Positions 54,164-63,058 of a DNA stretch of 64,000 nucleotides are shown here, one piece after another. Each line of letters starts with the position of its first letter. Position 1 is the first letter of the stretch. The notes under the pieces are model-generated. The model was not told the DNA's origin, made no database searches, and was given only the letters and a program-made list of their open reading frames with translations. The stretch is taken from positions 744,001 through 808,000 of the forward strand of contig NZ_CP022387.1 of assembly GCF_002302635.1 (NCBI RefSeq), read 5' to 3'. The translations under genes were made by a program, and so were the position numbers. The DNA comes from Capnocytophaga stomatis. Lineage in GTDB: Bacteria; Bacteroidota; Bacteroidia; Flavobacteriales; Flavobacteriaceae.

Positions 54164-55387
54164 CTAAAAAAATTTTCTTATAATTTTAGAAAACCACCCA
54201 ACATTTTCTGTATCTAAACTATGGTTATTTCTTTGCCCTAAATCTATTCTTTTGTTATTTTTTCCATCATCAAAATAAATTATACGTTCTTTTGGAATTA
54301 ATAATTTATCTACTTGATTACTATCAATAAGTGACTTTTGTTCTTTTACAAAATCGGTAATATCCATAATTCCTACAATTTGTTCTGTGCCAAATTTTTC
54401 AAGGCTTTTACCTTTTAGTCCTAATTGAATGGCTCTTCTTTTTAATTTTTCACCTAAATAGTTGCGGTCGGGATCCCATTGTAACCGCACTTCCTTTTGC
54501 TCCAACTCCTTCCTCCAAGCGTCTTCCGATTCATACAAATGAGGTTGATAAGACGAAAAAACTGCATCTTGTAAAATCGATTGAAAATCTTTTTTCTCTA
54601 TCCAAATAGCTAGAATTTTCTCCTGATTTTGCTTTTCTGCCCACCCTGAACGGAACATCATCCACAAAAAATTAGTTTTTATCCAACTCATTCTAGAATA
54701 ACTAAATTCTTCACCACCTAAAGTCTGATTTTCCACGGCGTACTTAGCTATTTTTGGATTATAAGCCTGATATACAACTATGTATTCTGTTGTAATATAC
54801 TCCACCTTCCTTAAAAAGGAATTGTATTCTGCATCTTTTATTTCAAGAACATTCCCTACAATATTTTGTCCTTCATTAGGCAAATTTTTTAAACTATCTG
54901 TGTATTTTTCAAGACTGATTGCTAAATGATAATTTCTCTCACTTCTTAATTTTTGTCCTTTTCTACGAAGTTCTTCTTCCCAGTTTCGTAAACGCTTGTC
55001 AGCAAATTGGGCTATAGCTGGAAGAGCTTTTAATCTTATTTCTTCCAAAAATTTCTTAGCCTCATCTGTACCAATATCAGCAAGAGCCCACGTGCATTTT
55101 CGTTGTAGCGGATAATTTTCATCTTCTTTTAAATATTCAAAATTCGAGAATGCTATATTAAATAATGATTGTGCAGTAATAGGATTTCTAATACTTTGAA
55201 ACCCTAACGCCATATCCTCGTGAAATGTATGCCAATCCGACTCAAATATTTGACAGAGTAATAATAAAACCTCTTCATCACGACTGTATTGTGCAATGAT
55301 TTTATAAAAAACATTCTCAAGTTTTCTTTTATCTTGTTCTGATATAATTTGCCGAATTTCTTGAATATATTGTTCTCTATGTTGCAT
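54164..55387 (-). CDS. HEAT-like plus DUF4291 protein
   Basis: The product is about 407 residues. The first 140 residues are helical with a HEAT-like repeat (CTWALADIGTDEAKKFLEEI). Then comes DUF4291: YIVVYQAYNPKIAKYAVENQ, SRMSWIKTNFLWMMFRSGW, QEKILAIWIEKKDFQSIL and LKRRAIQLGLKGKSLEKF. DUF4291 has no established activity that I can name. The ATG at 55385-55387 lies 1 bp after the ATPase stop. A 10-bp tandem repeat spans the junction. An in-frame TTG upstream is less likely. Confidence 0.82.
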   Translation of the reverse strand: MQHREQYIQEIRQIISEQDKRKLENVFYKIIAQYSRDEEVLLLLCQIFESDWHTFHEDMALGFQSIRNPITAQSLFNIAFSNFEYLKEDENYPLQRKCTWALADIGTDEAKKFLEEIRLKALPAIAQFADKRLRNWEEELRRKGQKLRSERNYHLAISLEKYTDSLKNLPNEGQNIVGNVLEIKDAEYNSFLRKVEYITTEYIVVYQAYNPKIAKYAVENQTLGGEEFSYSRMSWIKTNFLWMMFRSGWAEKQNQEKILAIWIEKKDFQSILQDAVFSSYQPHLYESEDAWRKELEQKEVRLQWDPDRNYLGEKLKRRAIQLGLKGKSLEKFGTEQIVGIMDITDFVKEQKSLIDSNQVDKLLIPKERIIYFDDGKNNKRIDLGQRNNHSLDTENVGWFSKIIRKFF

Positions 55388-55402
55388 TTTATTGCATTTT
55401 AT
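55383..55402. repeat. 10-bp tandem duplication at the ATPase/DUF4291 junction
   Basis: On the minus strand AATAAAATGC occurs twice in a row. Each copy contains ATG. Loss of one copy would put the ATPase frame in register with the DUF4291 frame (reading VNKMQHREQ). Confidence 0.8.
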
Positions 55403-56513
55403 TGACAAACGTTCTAAAATTACTTTTGTCTATCGCTTTAAAATTAACATCATAGGCATTTTCAAACGACTTTGGAATTTTCACTTTCCTATTGGTTTGC
55501 CACTTAAATTCAAATGCATCAATACCATCAGCAGAAACCTCAATGTAATCAATTTCTTGCTGTGCGGTTGTCCTCCAAAAATAAGGTTTTGCAAGACTTT
55601 GATTCAAGTTCAAGTTTTTTTTGCGTTCCGAAATCATAAAGTTTTCCCACAAAGCTCCTTTGTCTTGCCGAAGTATGAACGAGGTAAAGTCCCCAATTAT
55701 CATATTTCTAATTCCATTATCGTAAAAATAAATTTTTCGATTGTTTTTTATCTCATTCCTAAGGTTTTTACTATATGAATGCAAAGTAAAAATCACATAA
55801 GTTTTTTCTAACAAATCGATATAGTTGCCAACCGTATTTTTATCAACTCCTACAAGTTGAGCTATTTCATTATAGCTCACTTCAGCCCCCACCTGATAGG
55901 CTAGTGCTCTCAATATTTTTTCCAAAGCTTCGGGTTTTCTGACCATTGACATTGCTAAAATATCTTTATACAAATAACTCGAAGTAAGGTTTTTAAGTAC
56001 TTCTACCTCATTACCGAAATGATTCAGCACATCAGGATACATTCCATAAACCAATCGTAATTCCAATTGTTGTTGAGCAGTAATATACCCCACGTGTTTT
56101 TCAAATTCGTTCCAGGAAATAGGCAGAAGATTATATTCAAATTTCCTACCCGTAAGCGGCTCTTGCGTCATTGCATTGATATCCAAGGCAGAAGAACCAC
56201 TAACCAGAACTTGTACATTTTTAAACAAGTCGGATATAATCTTGATTTTCAAACCAATATTAGGAATCCGTTGAGCTTCGTCAATAAAAACGTATTCATA
56301 ATTAGCAATGATGTTTCTGAGAGTCTCCGTATTTGCATTTGACAGAATTTCAACAATTTCGCTGTCATCACCATTTAAAAACAAGTAATTTTTATTGGTA
56401 AGTAAGGTACGAATAAGTGTTGTTTTTCCAACCTGCCGAGGACCAATAAGAAGTAAAACTTTACCTTTATTTATCTTCTGCTCCAAAACCGCTGTAAAAT
56501 CCCTATAAATCAT
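55389..56513 (-). CDS. AAA ATPase with DUF4143 C-terminal domain
   Basis: The product has 374 residues. Walker A is LIGPRQVGKTTLIRTLL (22-38), Walker B VFIDEAQRIPNIGLKIK, and the sensor region is VLVSGSSALDI. A winged helix (YNEIAQLVGVDKNTVGNYID) leads to DUF4143 with the nuclease-like string EIDYIEV and FEFKW near the end. Such ATPases are frequent on mobile or accessory DNA and lack a defined role. It has its own promoter inside the island and is translationally linked to the DUF4291 gene. Confidence 0.9.
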   Translation of the reverse strand: MIYRDFTAVLEQKINKGKVLLLIGPRQVGKTTLIRTLLTNKNYLFLNGDDSEIVEILSNANTETLRNIIANYEYVFIDEAQRIPNIGLKIKIISDLFKNVQVLVSGSSALDINAMTQEPLTGRKFEYNLLPISWNEFEKHVGYITAQQQLELRLVYGMYPDVLNHFGNEVEVLKNLTSSYLYKDILAMSMVRKPEALEKILRALAYQVGAEVSYNEIAQLVGVDKNTVGNYIDLLEKTYVIFTLHSYSKNLRNEIKNNRKIYFYDNGIRNMIIGDFTSFILRQDKGALWENFMISERKKNLNLNQSLAKPYFWRTTAQQEIDYIEVSADGIDAFEFKWQTNRKVKIPKSFENAYDVNFKAIDKSNFRTFVNKMQ

Positions 56514-56529
56514 ATATTGTATTTTGGTA

Positions 56530-56560
56530 CAAAAATAGGAAAAATTTTCATATTCACCAA
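56530..56560 (-). promoter_or_regulatory. Promoter of the island ATPase gene
   Basis: Minus strand TTG (56558-56560), a 20-bp spacer and TATTTTTG (56530-56537). The -33 overlaps one of three TCACCAA-type boxes. Confidence 0.65.
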
Positions 56561-56631
56561 TTTCATATATTTTTCAGTGAATTTAATCACCAATTTAATT
56601 GTTTTTAAAAAAGATTAATTCACCAAATTTT
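56553..56631. repeat. Three TCACCAATTT-type boxes upstream of the island ATPase
   Basis: TTCACCAATTT (56553-56563), TCACCAATTT (56588-56597) and TCACCAAATTT (56621-56631) are spaced by about 34 bp. The third runs into the 20-bp direct repeat. They may be operator or recombination sites. Confidence 0.45.
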
Positions 56632-56643
56632 AATATTTTCATT
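56624..56643. repeat. Right 20-bp direct repeat (copy of thrA start)
   Basis: Identical to 53912-53931. Its ATG (minus strand) is 10 bp from the metX stop codon at 56654, and the frame is not continued as thrA. Confidence 0.85.
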
Positions 56644-56653
56644 GTATTGATTG

Positions 56654-57619
56654 TTAAATTATCTTTCTCAAAATTTTGTCTAACTGTTGATATTCAATCA
56701 GAAAAGCGTCGTGTCCGTGTACGGAATCTATTTCGTGATAGGTGGCTTTCTTGCCCATTTTCTGCAAAATAGCATAGGTTTGCCGATTTTCTTCAGGAAC
56801 AAAGTACAAATCCGAGTTCGTTCCGATGATGTGAATTTCCGTCTGAACCTGCTGCATCGCATTTTCAAAACTTATTCTTCCCGCGGAAATATCAATCGTT
56901 TTTACTAATTGATTCATAAGTTTATAGGCTGAAAGTGTGAATCGTTGCTCCAATTTTTCTCCGTGATGCAAAAGCCAAGTTTCCACGTTACGAAGTGGTA
57001 ATTTTTCAGGATTGAAACTACGCTCAAACTTCATTTTAAACGACTGAGGCGAGCGATAACAAAGCATCGCGTGCATACGGGCATCGTGCAACGGATTGGC
57101 AGAGTTTTCCAAAATCTGTTCCTGAATGAGACTATTAGCTATAATCCAATCCGATGACTTCCAATCAGTTGCCACAGCTATAAAATGTTGGAACAAATTA
57201 GGAGCGAGGGCTATCATTTCCCACGCAATGCCTCCCCCTACCGAGTTGCCAACAAGTGCAAAACCTTTTTCAACCCCCAAATGATTCAGTCCCAGCAAAA
57301 AAAGACGAGCCACATCACGAGCCACCCACTCTTTGGGATTCTCTATACGGAACGTGTTGCAGTACCCATTACCTGGAATGTCAAAAACCAATACGGTATA
57401 TCGCTGCGTATCAACAGGTTTTCCTACTCCAACAGCCTCATTCCACCAGCCGTTTTCACCCGTTACCTGCGAGTTTCCCGTGAGTGCGTGATTGACTACC
57501 ACCAGAGGGGCTGTACCTAACTGAGGTCCGAAAACCTGATATTGTAGATGTAGCTTCGGGTAATTTGCTCCTGAAAGCGTTTCAAAATTTGGTATCTCTA
57601 TGTAAGGTTTAGAGGTCAA
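56654..57619 (-). CDS. metX: Homoserine O-acetyltransferase
   Basis: The product has 321 residues of the alpha/beta-hydrolase MetX family, a little shorter than the usual 350. It has VVVNHALTGNSQVTGENGWW (oxyanion region), the nucleophile Ser126 in ALVGNSVGGGIAWEM, and the C-terminal SVHGHDAFLIE with the catalytic His; the Asp is in NSDLYF. It acetylates homoserine for Met synthesis. It is 61 bp downstream of metY, same strand. Ancestrally it probably ran straight into thrA. Confidence 0.91.
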   Translation of the reverse strand: MTSKPYIEIPNFETLSGANYPKLHLQYQVFGPQLGTAPLVVVNHALTGNSQVTGENGWWNEAVGVGKPVDTQRYTVLVFDIPGNGYCNTFRIENPKEWVARDVARLFLLGLNHLGVEKGFALVGNSVGGGIAWEMIALAPNLFQHFIAVATDWKSSDWIIANSLIQEQILENSANPLHDARMHAMLCYRSPQSFKMKFERSFNPEKLPLRNVETWLLHHGEKLEQRFTLSAYKLMNQLVKTIDISAGRISFENAMQQVQTEIHIIGTNSDLYFVPEENRQTYAILQKMGKKATYHEIDSVHGHDAFLIEYQQLDKILRKII

Positions 57620-57680
57620 GATTAGAAAAATTGAAAGATTAAAATTCTAAAAGTCAATGCTTAAAATCAACTACTGATGG

Positions 57681-58952
57681 TTAATTGCTTTGAAAAGCAG
57701 CTTTCAAATCCGCCTTCAAGTCCTCAATATCTTCTAAGCCCACCGACAAACGGATTAAATCAGGGGTTACGCCCGTAAGTCTCTGCGATTCCTCACTAAG
57801 TTGCTGATGTGTAGTACTTGCAGGGTGAATGATAAGTGACTTGGTATCCCCTAAGTTTGCCAAAAGTGAAATGATTTTTACATTATCCACCGCTTTTTTA
57901 GCTCCTTCATACCCCGACTTCAAGCCGAAGGTAAGTAATCCGCTTTGCCCTTTTGGAAGATATTTTTCCACGAGCTTTTTATTAGCCTCGTTCAGTGCAG
58001 GATAGTTTACCCAAGCCACCTCAGGCTGCTGAGAAAGCCATTTTGCCAAAGCCAGTGCATTCTCACTATGCCTTTTCACCCTGATTTCCAGAGTTTCCAG
58101 ACTTTGAAGTATCTGAAAAGCGTTAAACGGACTAAGTGCCGCCCCCAAATCACGAAGCCCCTCTATGCGAACTTTGGCAATGAACGCCAAGTTACCCAAT
58201 GCCTCGTGCAGTACCAATCCGTGGTATCCTACAGAAGGCTCTGTAAATTCAGGGAACTTTCCGCTACTCCAATCAAAATTTCCTCCGTCAATAATAGCCC
58301 CGCCCAAAGAGGTTCCGTTGCCTCCAATGTATTTCGTTAAAGAATGAATTACGATGTTGGCTCCGTATTTAATCGGGTTAAGCAAAGCCGGAGATGCTAC
58401 CGTATTATCGGCAATAAGAGGGATATTGTGCTTTTTAGCTACCTCAGCAATTGCTTCAATGTCAAGGACGTCCAATTTCGGGTTACCCAATGTTTCTATA
58501 AAGATACATTTTGTATTCTCCTGAATTGCTTTATCGAAGTTATTAGCGTCTGTCGGCTCAACAAAAGTGGTTGTAATGCCCAATCGAGGTAGCGTAACGT
58601 TTAACAGATTATAAGTCCCTCCGTACAAACTGTTGGACGAAACGATATGGTCGCCAGTACGCAACAGAGTTAGGAATGTAGTGGAAAGTGCCGCAGTTCC
58701 GGAAGCCGTAACCACCGCCCCAACGCCTCCTTCCAAAGCAGCCAAACGTTGCTCCAAAATATCGTTGGTGGGGTTGTTCAATCGGGTGTAGATGTATCCG
58801 CTTTCCGAAAGATTGAATCGTGCTGCGGCCTGGTCGCTGTTTTCAAAAACATACGAAACGGTTTGATAAATCGGGATGGCTCTGTTTCCTCCGTGTTGTT
58901 TAGCGTCATATCCTGCGTGTAATGCCTGTGTAGCTGGTTTAAATTTACTCAT
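57681..58952 (-). CDS. metY: O-acetylhomoserine sulfhydrylase
   Basis: The product has 423 residues of the Cys/Met-metabolism PLP family. It has FKPATQALHAGYDAKQHGGN at the start, SGTAALSTTFLTLL, the PLP Lys in VIHSLTKYIGGNGTSLGGAI and the C-terminal SLIIHPASTTHQQLSEES. It joins sulfide, made by the cys genes, to O-acetylhomoserine to give homocysteine. It is the first gene of the metY-metX-thrA unit. Its 5' leader is about 135 nt. Confidence 0.95.
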   Translation of the reverse strand: MSKFKPATQALHAGYDAKQHGGNRAIPIYQTVSYVFENSDQAAARFNLSESGYIYTRLNNPTNDILEQRLAALEGGVGAVVTASGTAALSTTFLTLLRTGDHIVSSNSLYGGTYNLLNVTLPRLGITTTFVEPTDANNFDKAIQENTKCIFIETLGNPKLDVLDIEAIAEVAKKHNIPLIADNTVASPALLNPIKYGANIVIHSLTKYIGGNGTSLGGAIIDGGNFDWSSGKFPEFTEPSVGYHGLVLHEALGNLAFIAKVRIEGLRDLGAALSPFNAFQILQSLETLEIRVKRHSENALALAKWLSQQPEVAWVNYPALNEANKKLVEKYLPKGQSGLLTFGLKSGYEGAKKAVDNVKIISLLANLGDTKSLIIHPASTTHQQLSEESQRLTGVTPDLIRLSVGLEDIEDLKADLKAAFQSN

Positions 58953-58985
58953 AATACTGTTTTTTAAAATTATTTTCTGTTACGT

Positions 58986-59063
58986 TTAGCTATTTTTACA
59001 CCAAAAAGAAATATTTTCTATATTAAACATATAATTTAAAAATATATTCTTTTTAATAATCAT
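58986..59063 (-). other. Short ORF in the metY 5' leader
   Basis: A 25-codon frame starts with ATG at 59061-59063, between the metY promoter and metY. It holds Met12 and Cys22 only, so it is not a clear Met/Cys attenuator peptide. The leader shows no terminator hairpin or SAM riboswitch that I can recognise. Translation is unproven. Confidence 0.25.
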
Positions 59064-59094
59064 AAATACATTTACATATATTATAAATACAGGG

Positions 59095-59124
59095 CAAAGG
59101 TAGAAATATTTTTTAAACAAACAA
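59095..59124 (-). promoter_or_regulatory. Promoter of metY
   Basis: Minus strand TTG (59122-59124), a 19-bp spacer and TACCTTTG (59095-59102). The 418-bp gap between metY and the next gene otherwise holds only AT-rich sequence and the divergent promoter at 59346. Confidence 0.7.
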
Positions 59125-59345
59125 ATTTTTCTAATATTTTTTAATATCAAAAAAATTATTTCTACCACAACAACAAAAAACAACAAAAAGTATTCTTACA
59201 AAAAACACAATGACTATAAATCAATTTTGCAATAATAAAACAAACCTGTTATGGTGTTAATAAAAAACAATTCTTAAAATTTCACGCAAGTATTATCACG
59301 GGACAAAGAAAAATCTCATCACTTACTTCAATCAATTTTTTAGCG

Positions 59346-59353
59346 TATCTTTG
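59346..59353 (+). promoter_or_regulatory. Promoter -7 element of the THUMP methyltransferase gene
   Basis: TATCTTTG, 18 bp before the ATG at 59372. The longer open frame would start at a TTG inside this element, so the ATG is preferred. Confidence 0.55.
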
Positions 59354-59371
59354 CACTCATATTTATTTTTT

Positions 59372-60532
59372 ATGGAAAAGAATTATCCGATGTTGGCTAA
59401 AACCTTTTTTGGTTTTGAAGATATCTTAGCCACTGAATTACAGAAATTAGGAGCTGCAAATGTGCAGAAAGGCGTACGAAGCGTGTCGTTTGAAGGAGAT
59501 AAAGGATTTATGTACAAATCCAATCTTTGCTTGCGAACAGCACTGAAAATCTTAAAACCGATTCATAAATTCTTTATTCGCAACGAGAAGGATTATTATC
59601 AAAAACTGTATGATTTCCATTGGGAAAAATATTTCGACGTAAAACAGACCTTTGCTATTTCCGTAACTCTGCAAACCGAGATTTTCAATCATTCACAATA
59701 CGTGGGGCTGCGTGCCAAAGATGCCATTGTGGACAGATTCCGAAATAAAATAGGAAAACGCCCTAATGTAGACACATTACATCCTGATTTACAACTACAT
59801 ATTCATATACAGAAAAATGAAGTCATCGTTTCATTGGATAGTTCAGGAGCTTCGCTACACCACAGGGGATATCGCTCTGCTACTAACATCGCTCCTATTA
59901 ATGAGGTGTTGGCTGCAGGCATACTGCTACTGAGCGGTTGGGACGGGCAGTCTGACTTTCTTGACCCAATGTGCGGAAGTGGAACGTTTCTCATTGAAGC
60001 TGCGATGATTGCGTGCAACATTCCTGCAAATATCCACCGAAGAGAATTCGCTTTTGAAAAATGGAACGATTATGATGTAGATTTATTCGAACTTATTTTC
60101 GATAGCTGTTTGAAAAAAACTCGTGAATTTCATCATTCTATTGTAGGATACGACAAAGCTCCGTCGGCAGTTGCTAAGGCTAAAGAAAATTTGAAGAACG
60201 CCAATCTTTCGGAATACGTTGAAATACATCAGAAAAATTTCTTCGAAAGTGAAAAAGAAAACAAAAACGCTCCTTTGCATATGGTTTTCAATCCGCCCTA
60301 TAACGAACGTTTACAAATTGATATTCCGAAATTCTATGAATCTATCGGTAACACATTGAAAAACAACTACCCAAATACTGACACTTGGTTTATTACCTCC
60401 AACTTGGAATCGTTAAAATATGTAGGACTACGCCCTTCACGAAAAATCAAGTTATTCAACGGAAAATTAGAAAGCCGATTGCTCAACTACAAAATGTACG
60501 AGGGAAGCAAAAAAGGAAAATACAACGAATAA
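59372..60532 (+). CDS. THUMP-domain class I RNA methyltransferase (RlmL-N/YcbY-like)
   Basis: The product is about 386 residues. The N-terminal ferredoxin-like/THUMP part is MLAKTFFGFEDILATELQKL. The methyltransferase has FLDPMCGSGTFLIEAAMIAC (SAM motif I), NIPANIHRREFAFEKW and VFNPPYNERL (motif IV NPPY). It most resembles the m2G-forming half of RlmKL acting on 23S rRNA; the exact site is inferred. A terminator follows. Confidence 0.92.
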   Translation: MEKNYPMLAKTFFGFEDILATELQKLGAANVQKGVRSVSFEGDKGFMYKSNLCLRTALKILKPIHKFFIRNEKDYYQKLYDFHWEKYFDVKQTFAISVTLQTEIFNHSQYVGLRAKDAIVDRFRNKIGKRPNVDTLHPDLQLHIHIQKNEVIVSLDSSGASLHHRGYRSATNIAPINEVLAAGILLLSGWDGQSDFLDPMCGSGTFLIEAAMIACNIPANIHRREFAFEKWNDYDVDLFELIFDSCLKKTREFHHSIVGYDKAPSAVAKAKENLKNANLSEYVEIHQKNFFESEKENKNAPLHMVFNPPYNERLQIDIPKFYESIGNTLKNNYPNTDTWFITSNLESLKYVGLRPSRKIKLFNGKLESRLLNYKMYEGSKKGKYNE

Positions 60533-60550
60533 AAGAAAAAGAACTTTTTC

Positions 60551-60589
60551 GGAATCCTGAAAAATAATTTTTAGGATTCCTTTTTTTTA
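60551..60589 (+). terminator. Terminator after THUMP methyltransferase
   Basis: GGAATCCT / AGGATTCC stem followed by eight T. Confidence 0.88.
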
Positions 60590-60618
60590 ATTACTTTCGC
60601 AGGGTAAAGTTTTTAAAA

Positions 60619-63033
60619 ATGAAGAAATTAATACCTCATTTCGTAGCTATCGGGCTATTTATTGTCATTTCATTAGCCTTCTTTTATCCTGTTTTACAAG
60701 GAAAAGCCATTTTTCAGAGCGACATTGTACAATACACGGGAATGGCAAAAGAACGTAATGATTTTCGAGCATCCGAAAAAAAAGAATCATATTGGACAAA
60801 CAGTGCTTTTGGCGGAATGCCCACATATCAGCTTGGAGCCAATTATCCGTACGACTTCATAAAAAAAGTAGATAAAGCTATTCGTTTTTTGCCTCGTCCT
60901 GCTGATTATCTATTTCTTTATTTTATAGGTTTTTACATCTTATTATTGACATTAAAAATTGATACCAGAACTGCGTTTTTAGGAGCGGTGGCGTTTGGCT
61001 TTTCTACCTACTTGATTATCATTCTGGGAGTGGGACATAATGCTAAAGCACACGCAATAGGTTACTTTGCTCCAATTTTGGCTGGTATCCTATTGGTTTT
61101 CAACAAAAAATATTTCTGGGGAGGATTGCTTACTGCTTTGGCTTTGGCTTTGGAAATCAATGCCAACCACTTCCAGATGACATATTACCTAATGCTATTG
61201 GTTCTCATTTTAGGAGGATTTATGCTATACAAATCACTGAAAACCAAAACTATACCTCAATTCCTAAAAGCAAAAGCCGTGCTTTTGGTGGCTGCCCTGC
61301 TGAGCTTGCTTTCCAACGCTACTTCTCTGTTGGCTACACAGGAATACACCAAATGGAGTACACGAGGAAAATCTGAACTGACAATAACCCCAGAAGGAAC
61401 TCCAAAGACAAACAACGGATTATCAAAAGAATACATCACAGAATACAGCTACGGAATCGCGGAATCACTGAACTTAATTGTCCCAAGGTTATTTGGTGGC
61501 TCCAATAACGAAGCTTTAGGAGAAAACTCGAATACATATCAATTTTTAGTAAAACAGGGTGTTCCTTCTTCTCAGGCGTTGGAATTTGCAGACGGATTGC
61601 CTACCTATTGGGGAAATCAGCCCATAGTTGCTGCCCCTGCTTACATCGGAGCGGTTATTTTTTTCCTTTTTGTATTGTCTTTATTTTTGGTCAAAGGCTA
61701 CAAAAAATGGTGGCTTTTGGGCGGAACTATTATGGCGTTATTGCTTTCGTGGGGAAAAAATTTCGGTTTCCTAACTGACCTTATGATAGATTATTTCCCG
61801 CTGTATGATAAATTCCGTGCCGTTTCATCAATTCAAGTAATTTTGGAATTGTGCGTCCCAATCTTGGCTATGTTAGGATTGTACCAATTCACGAAAAATA
61901 ACTCAGAGGAAAACAAAAAACCTCTATTCTATTCGTTATGTATTTCTCTGGGAATCTTATTGTTACTATTCCTAACTAAAGGATTCTTTGATTTTAAAGG
62001 AGTTAGTGATGCTTTATATGAACAATACTACGGAAAAGAAGTTGTTGCAATGATTATGGAAGACCGCCAATCTATCTACACATCAGACCTTCTCAGAACA
62101 ATTTTCTTTATATTGCTGACTACTTTGGCGTTGTTTTTATATCAAAATTCCAAAATCCCGAAATGGGGAATGCAGCTCGCTTTGTTACTTCTCGTCATTT
62201 TAGATTTGGGAGGTGTCGCAAACAGATACGTAAACAGTTCGGATTTTGTTCAAGCTCGCCAAATGCTTCAACCTTTTCAAGTTACACAGGCAGATAGCCA
62301 AATACTTGAAGATGAATCCTATTTCCGTGTGTATGAACCCGAAGTAGGAATTAACGGAGCCAGAACTTCGTATTTTCATCATTCTATCGGAGGATATCAC
62401 GCAGCCAAACCGAAAAGATTGCAAGAATTGTTTGACTATCAGATTTCTAAAGGAAATATGGAAGTGCTTAATATGCTCAATGTAAAGTACGTACTTCTCC
62501 GAGACGAAAAAGGGCAAACGCGTCCGATGCAGAATGAAGATGCTTTAGGAAATGCTTGGTTCGTTTCCGAGCTAAAAAATGTCAAAACAAATGACGAAAT
62601 GATGGCAAACCTCACTAAATTAAATCCTAAAAAAGAGGCTATCATTTTGGCTGACGATATCGCTAAATCTTCTTTCAAAACAAAAGCTGAATTTGCAGCA
62701 GATAGCACAGCCACAATTTCGCTAAAGAGCTATCAGCCAAATAAATTGGTTTATGAAAGTAACAACCAAAATGCAGGATTTGCTGTTTTCTCGGAAATGC
62801 ACTATCCTTACGGCTGGAAAGCAACTATTGACGGAAAAGAGGAAGAATACTATCGCGTAAATTATCTGTTGCGAGGAATGCCTATTCCTGCGGGAAAACA
62901 CACAATTGTTTTTGAGTTTGAACCTGAAGTAGTTACAACAGGAAGCACGATTGCCCTAATGGGAAATATCTTGCTTGTTTTATTGCTTTTGGGAGGTATT
63001 TTTTGGGAAATTAAAACCAGAAGAACACAGTAA
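60619..63033 (+). CDS. YfhO-family multi-spanning membrane protein
   Basis: The product has 804 residues. A first span (FVAIGLFIVISLAFFYP) is followed by an extracytoplasmic loop with FQSDIVQYTGMAKERNDF and YWTNSAFGGMPTYQLGA. About eleven more spans follow, then a soluble C-terminal region ending in EMHYPYGWKATIDGKE and a last span. This is the YfhO/GT-C-like fold; the Bacillus relative is linked to lipoteichoic acid glycosylation. A lipid-linked sugar transfer in the envelope is possible but unproven. The acyltransferase gene follows by 25 bp. Confidence 0.88.
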   Translation: MKKLIPHFVAIGLFIVISLAFFYPVLQGKAIFQSDIVQYTGMAKERNDFRASEKKESYWTNSAFGGMPTYQLGANYPYDFIKKVDKAIRFLPRPADYLFLYFIGFYILLLTLKIDTRTAFLGAVAFGFSTYLIIILGVGHNAKAHAIGYFAPILAGILLVFNKKYFWGGLLTALALALEINANHFQMTYYLMLLVLILGGFMLYKSLKTKTIPQFLKAKAVLLVAALLSLLSNATSLLATQEYTKWSTRGKSELTITPEGTPKTNNGLSKEYITEYSYGIAESLNLIVPRLFGGSNNEALGENSNTYQFLVKQGVPSSQALEFADGLPTYWGNQPIVAAPAYIGAVIFFLFVLSLFLVKGYKKWWLLGGTIMALLLSWGKNFGFLTDLMIDYFPLYDKFRAVSSIQVILELCVPILAMLGLYQFTKNNSEENKKPLFYSLCISLGILLLLFLTKGFFDFKGVSDALYEQYYGKEVVAMIMEDRQSIYTSDLLRTIFFILLTTLALFLYQNSKIPKWGMQLALLLLVILDLGGVANRYVNSSDFVQARQMLQPFQVTQADSQILEDESYFRVYEPEVGINGARTSYFHHSIGGYHAAKPKRLQELFDYQISKGNMEVLNMLNVKYVLLRDEKGQTRPMQNEDALGNAWFVSELKNVKTNDEMMANLTKLNPKKEAIILADDIAKSSFKTKAEFAADSTATISLKSYQPNKLVYESNNQNAGFAVFSEMHYPYGWKATIDGKEEEYYRVNYLLRGMPIPAGKHTIVFEFEPEVVTTGSTIALMGNILLVLLLLGGIFWEIKTRRTQ

Positions 63034-63058
63034 AAATAAATAACAATCAATAAGTTAA

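Larger units (their letters stand above)
53912..56643. mobile_element. Inserted island bounded by a 20-bp direct repeat
   Basis: CCAAATTTTAATATTTTCAT occurs at 53912-53931 and again at 56624-56643, same orientation. The left copy is the start of thrA (ATG AAA ATA TTA AAA TTT GG on the minus strand). The right copy lies 10 bp from the metX stop, where thrA would begin if the island were absent. The island holds two genes and its own promoter. No integrase or transposase is seen. The mechanism is inferred. Confidence 0.7.

Noticed and set aside
58953-59090. SAM riboswitch ahead of metY
   Set aside because: No recognisable SAM-I or SAM-II core and no terminator hairpin by eye.
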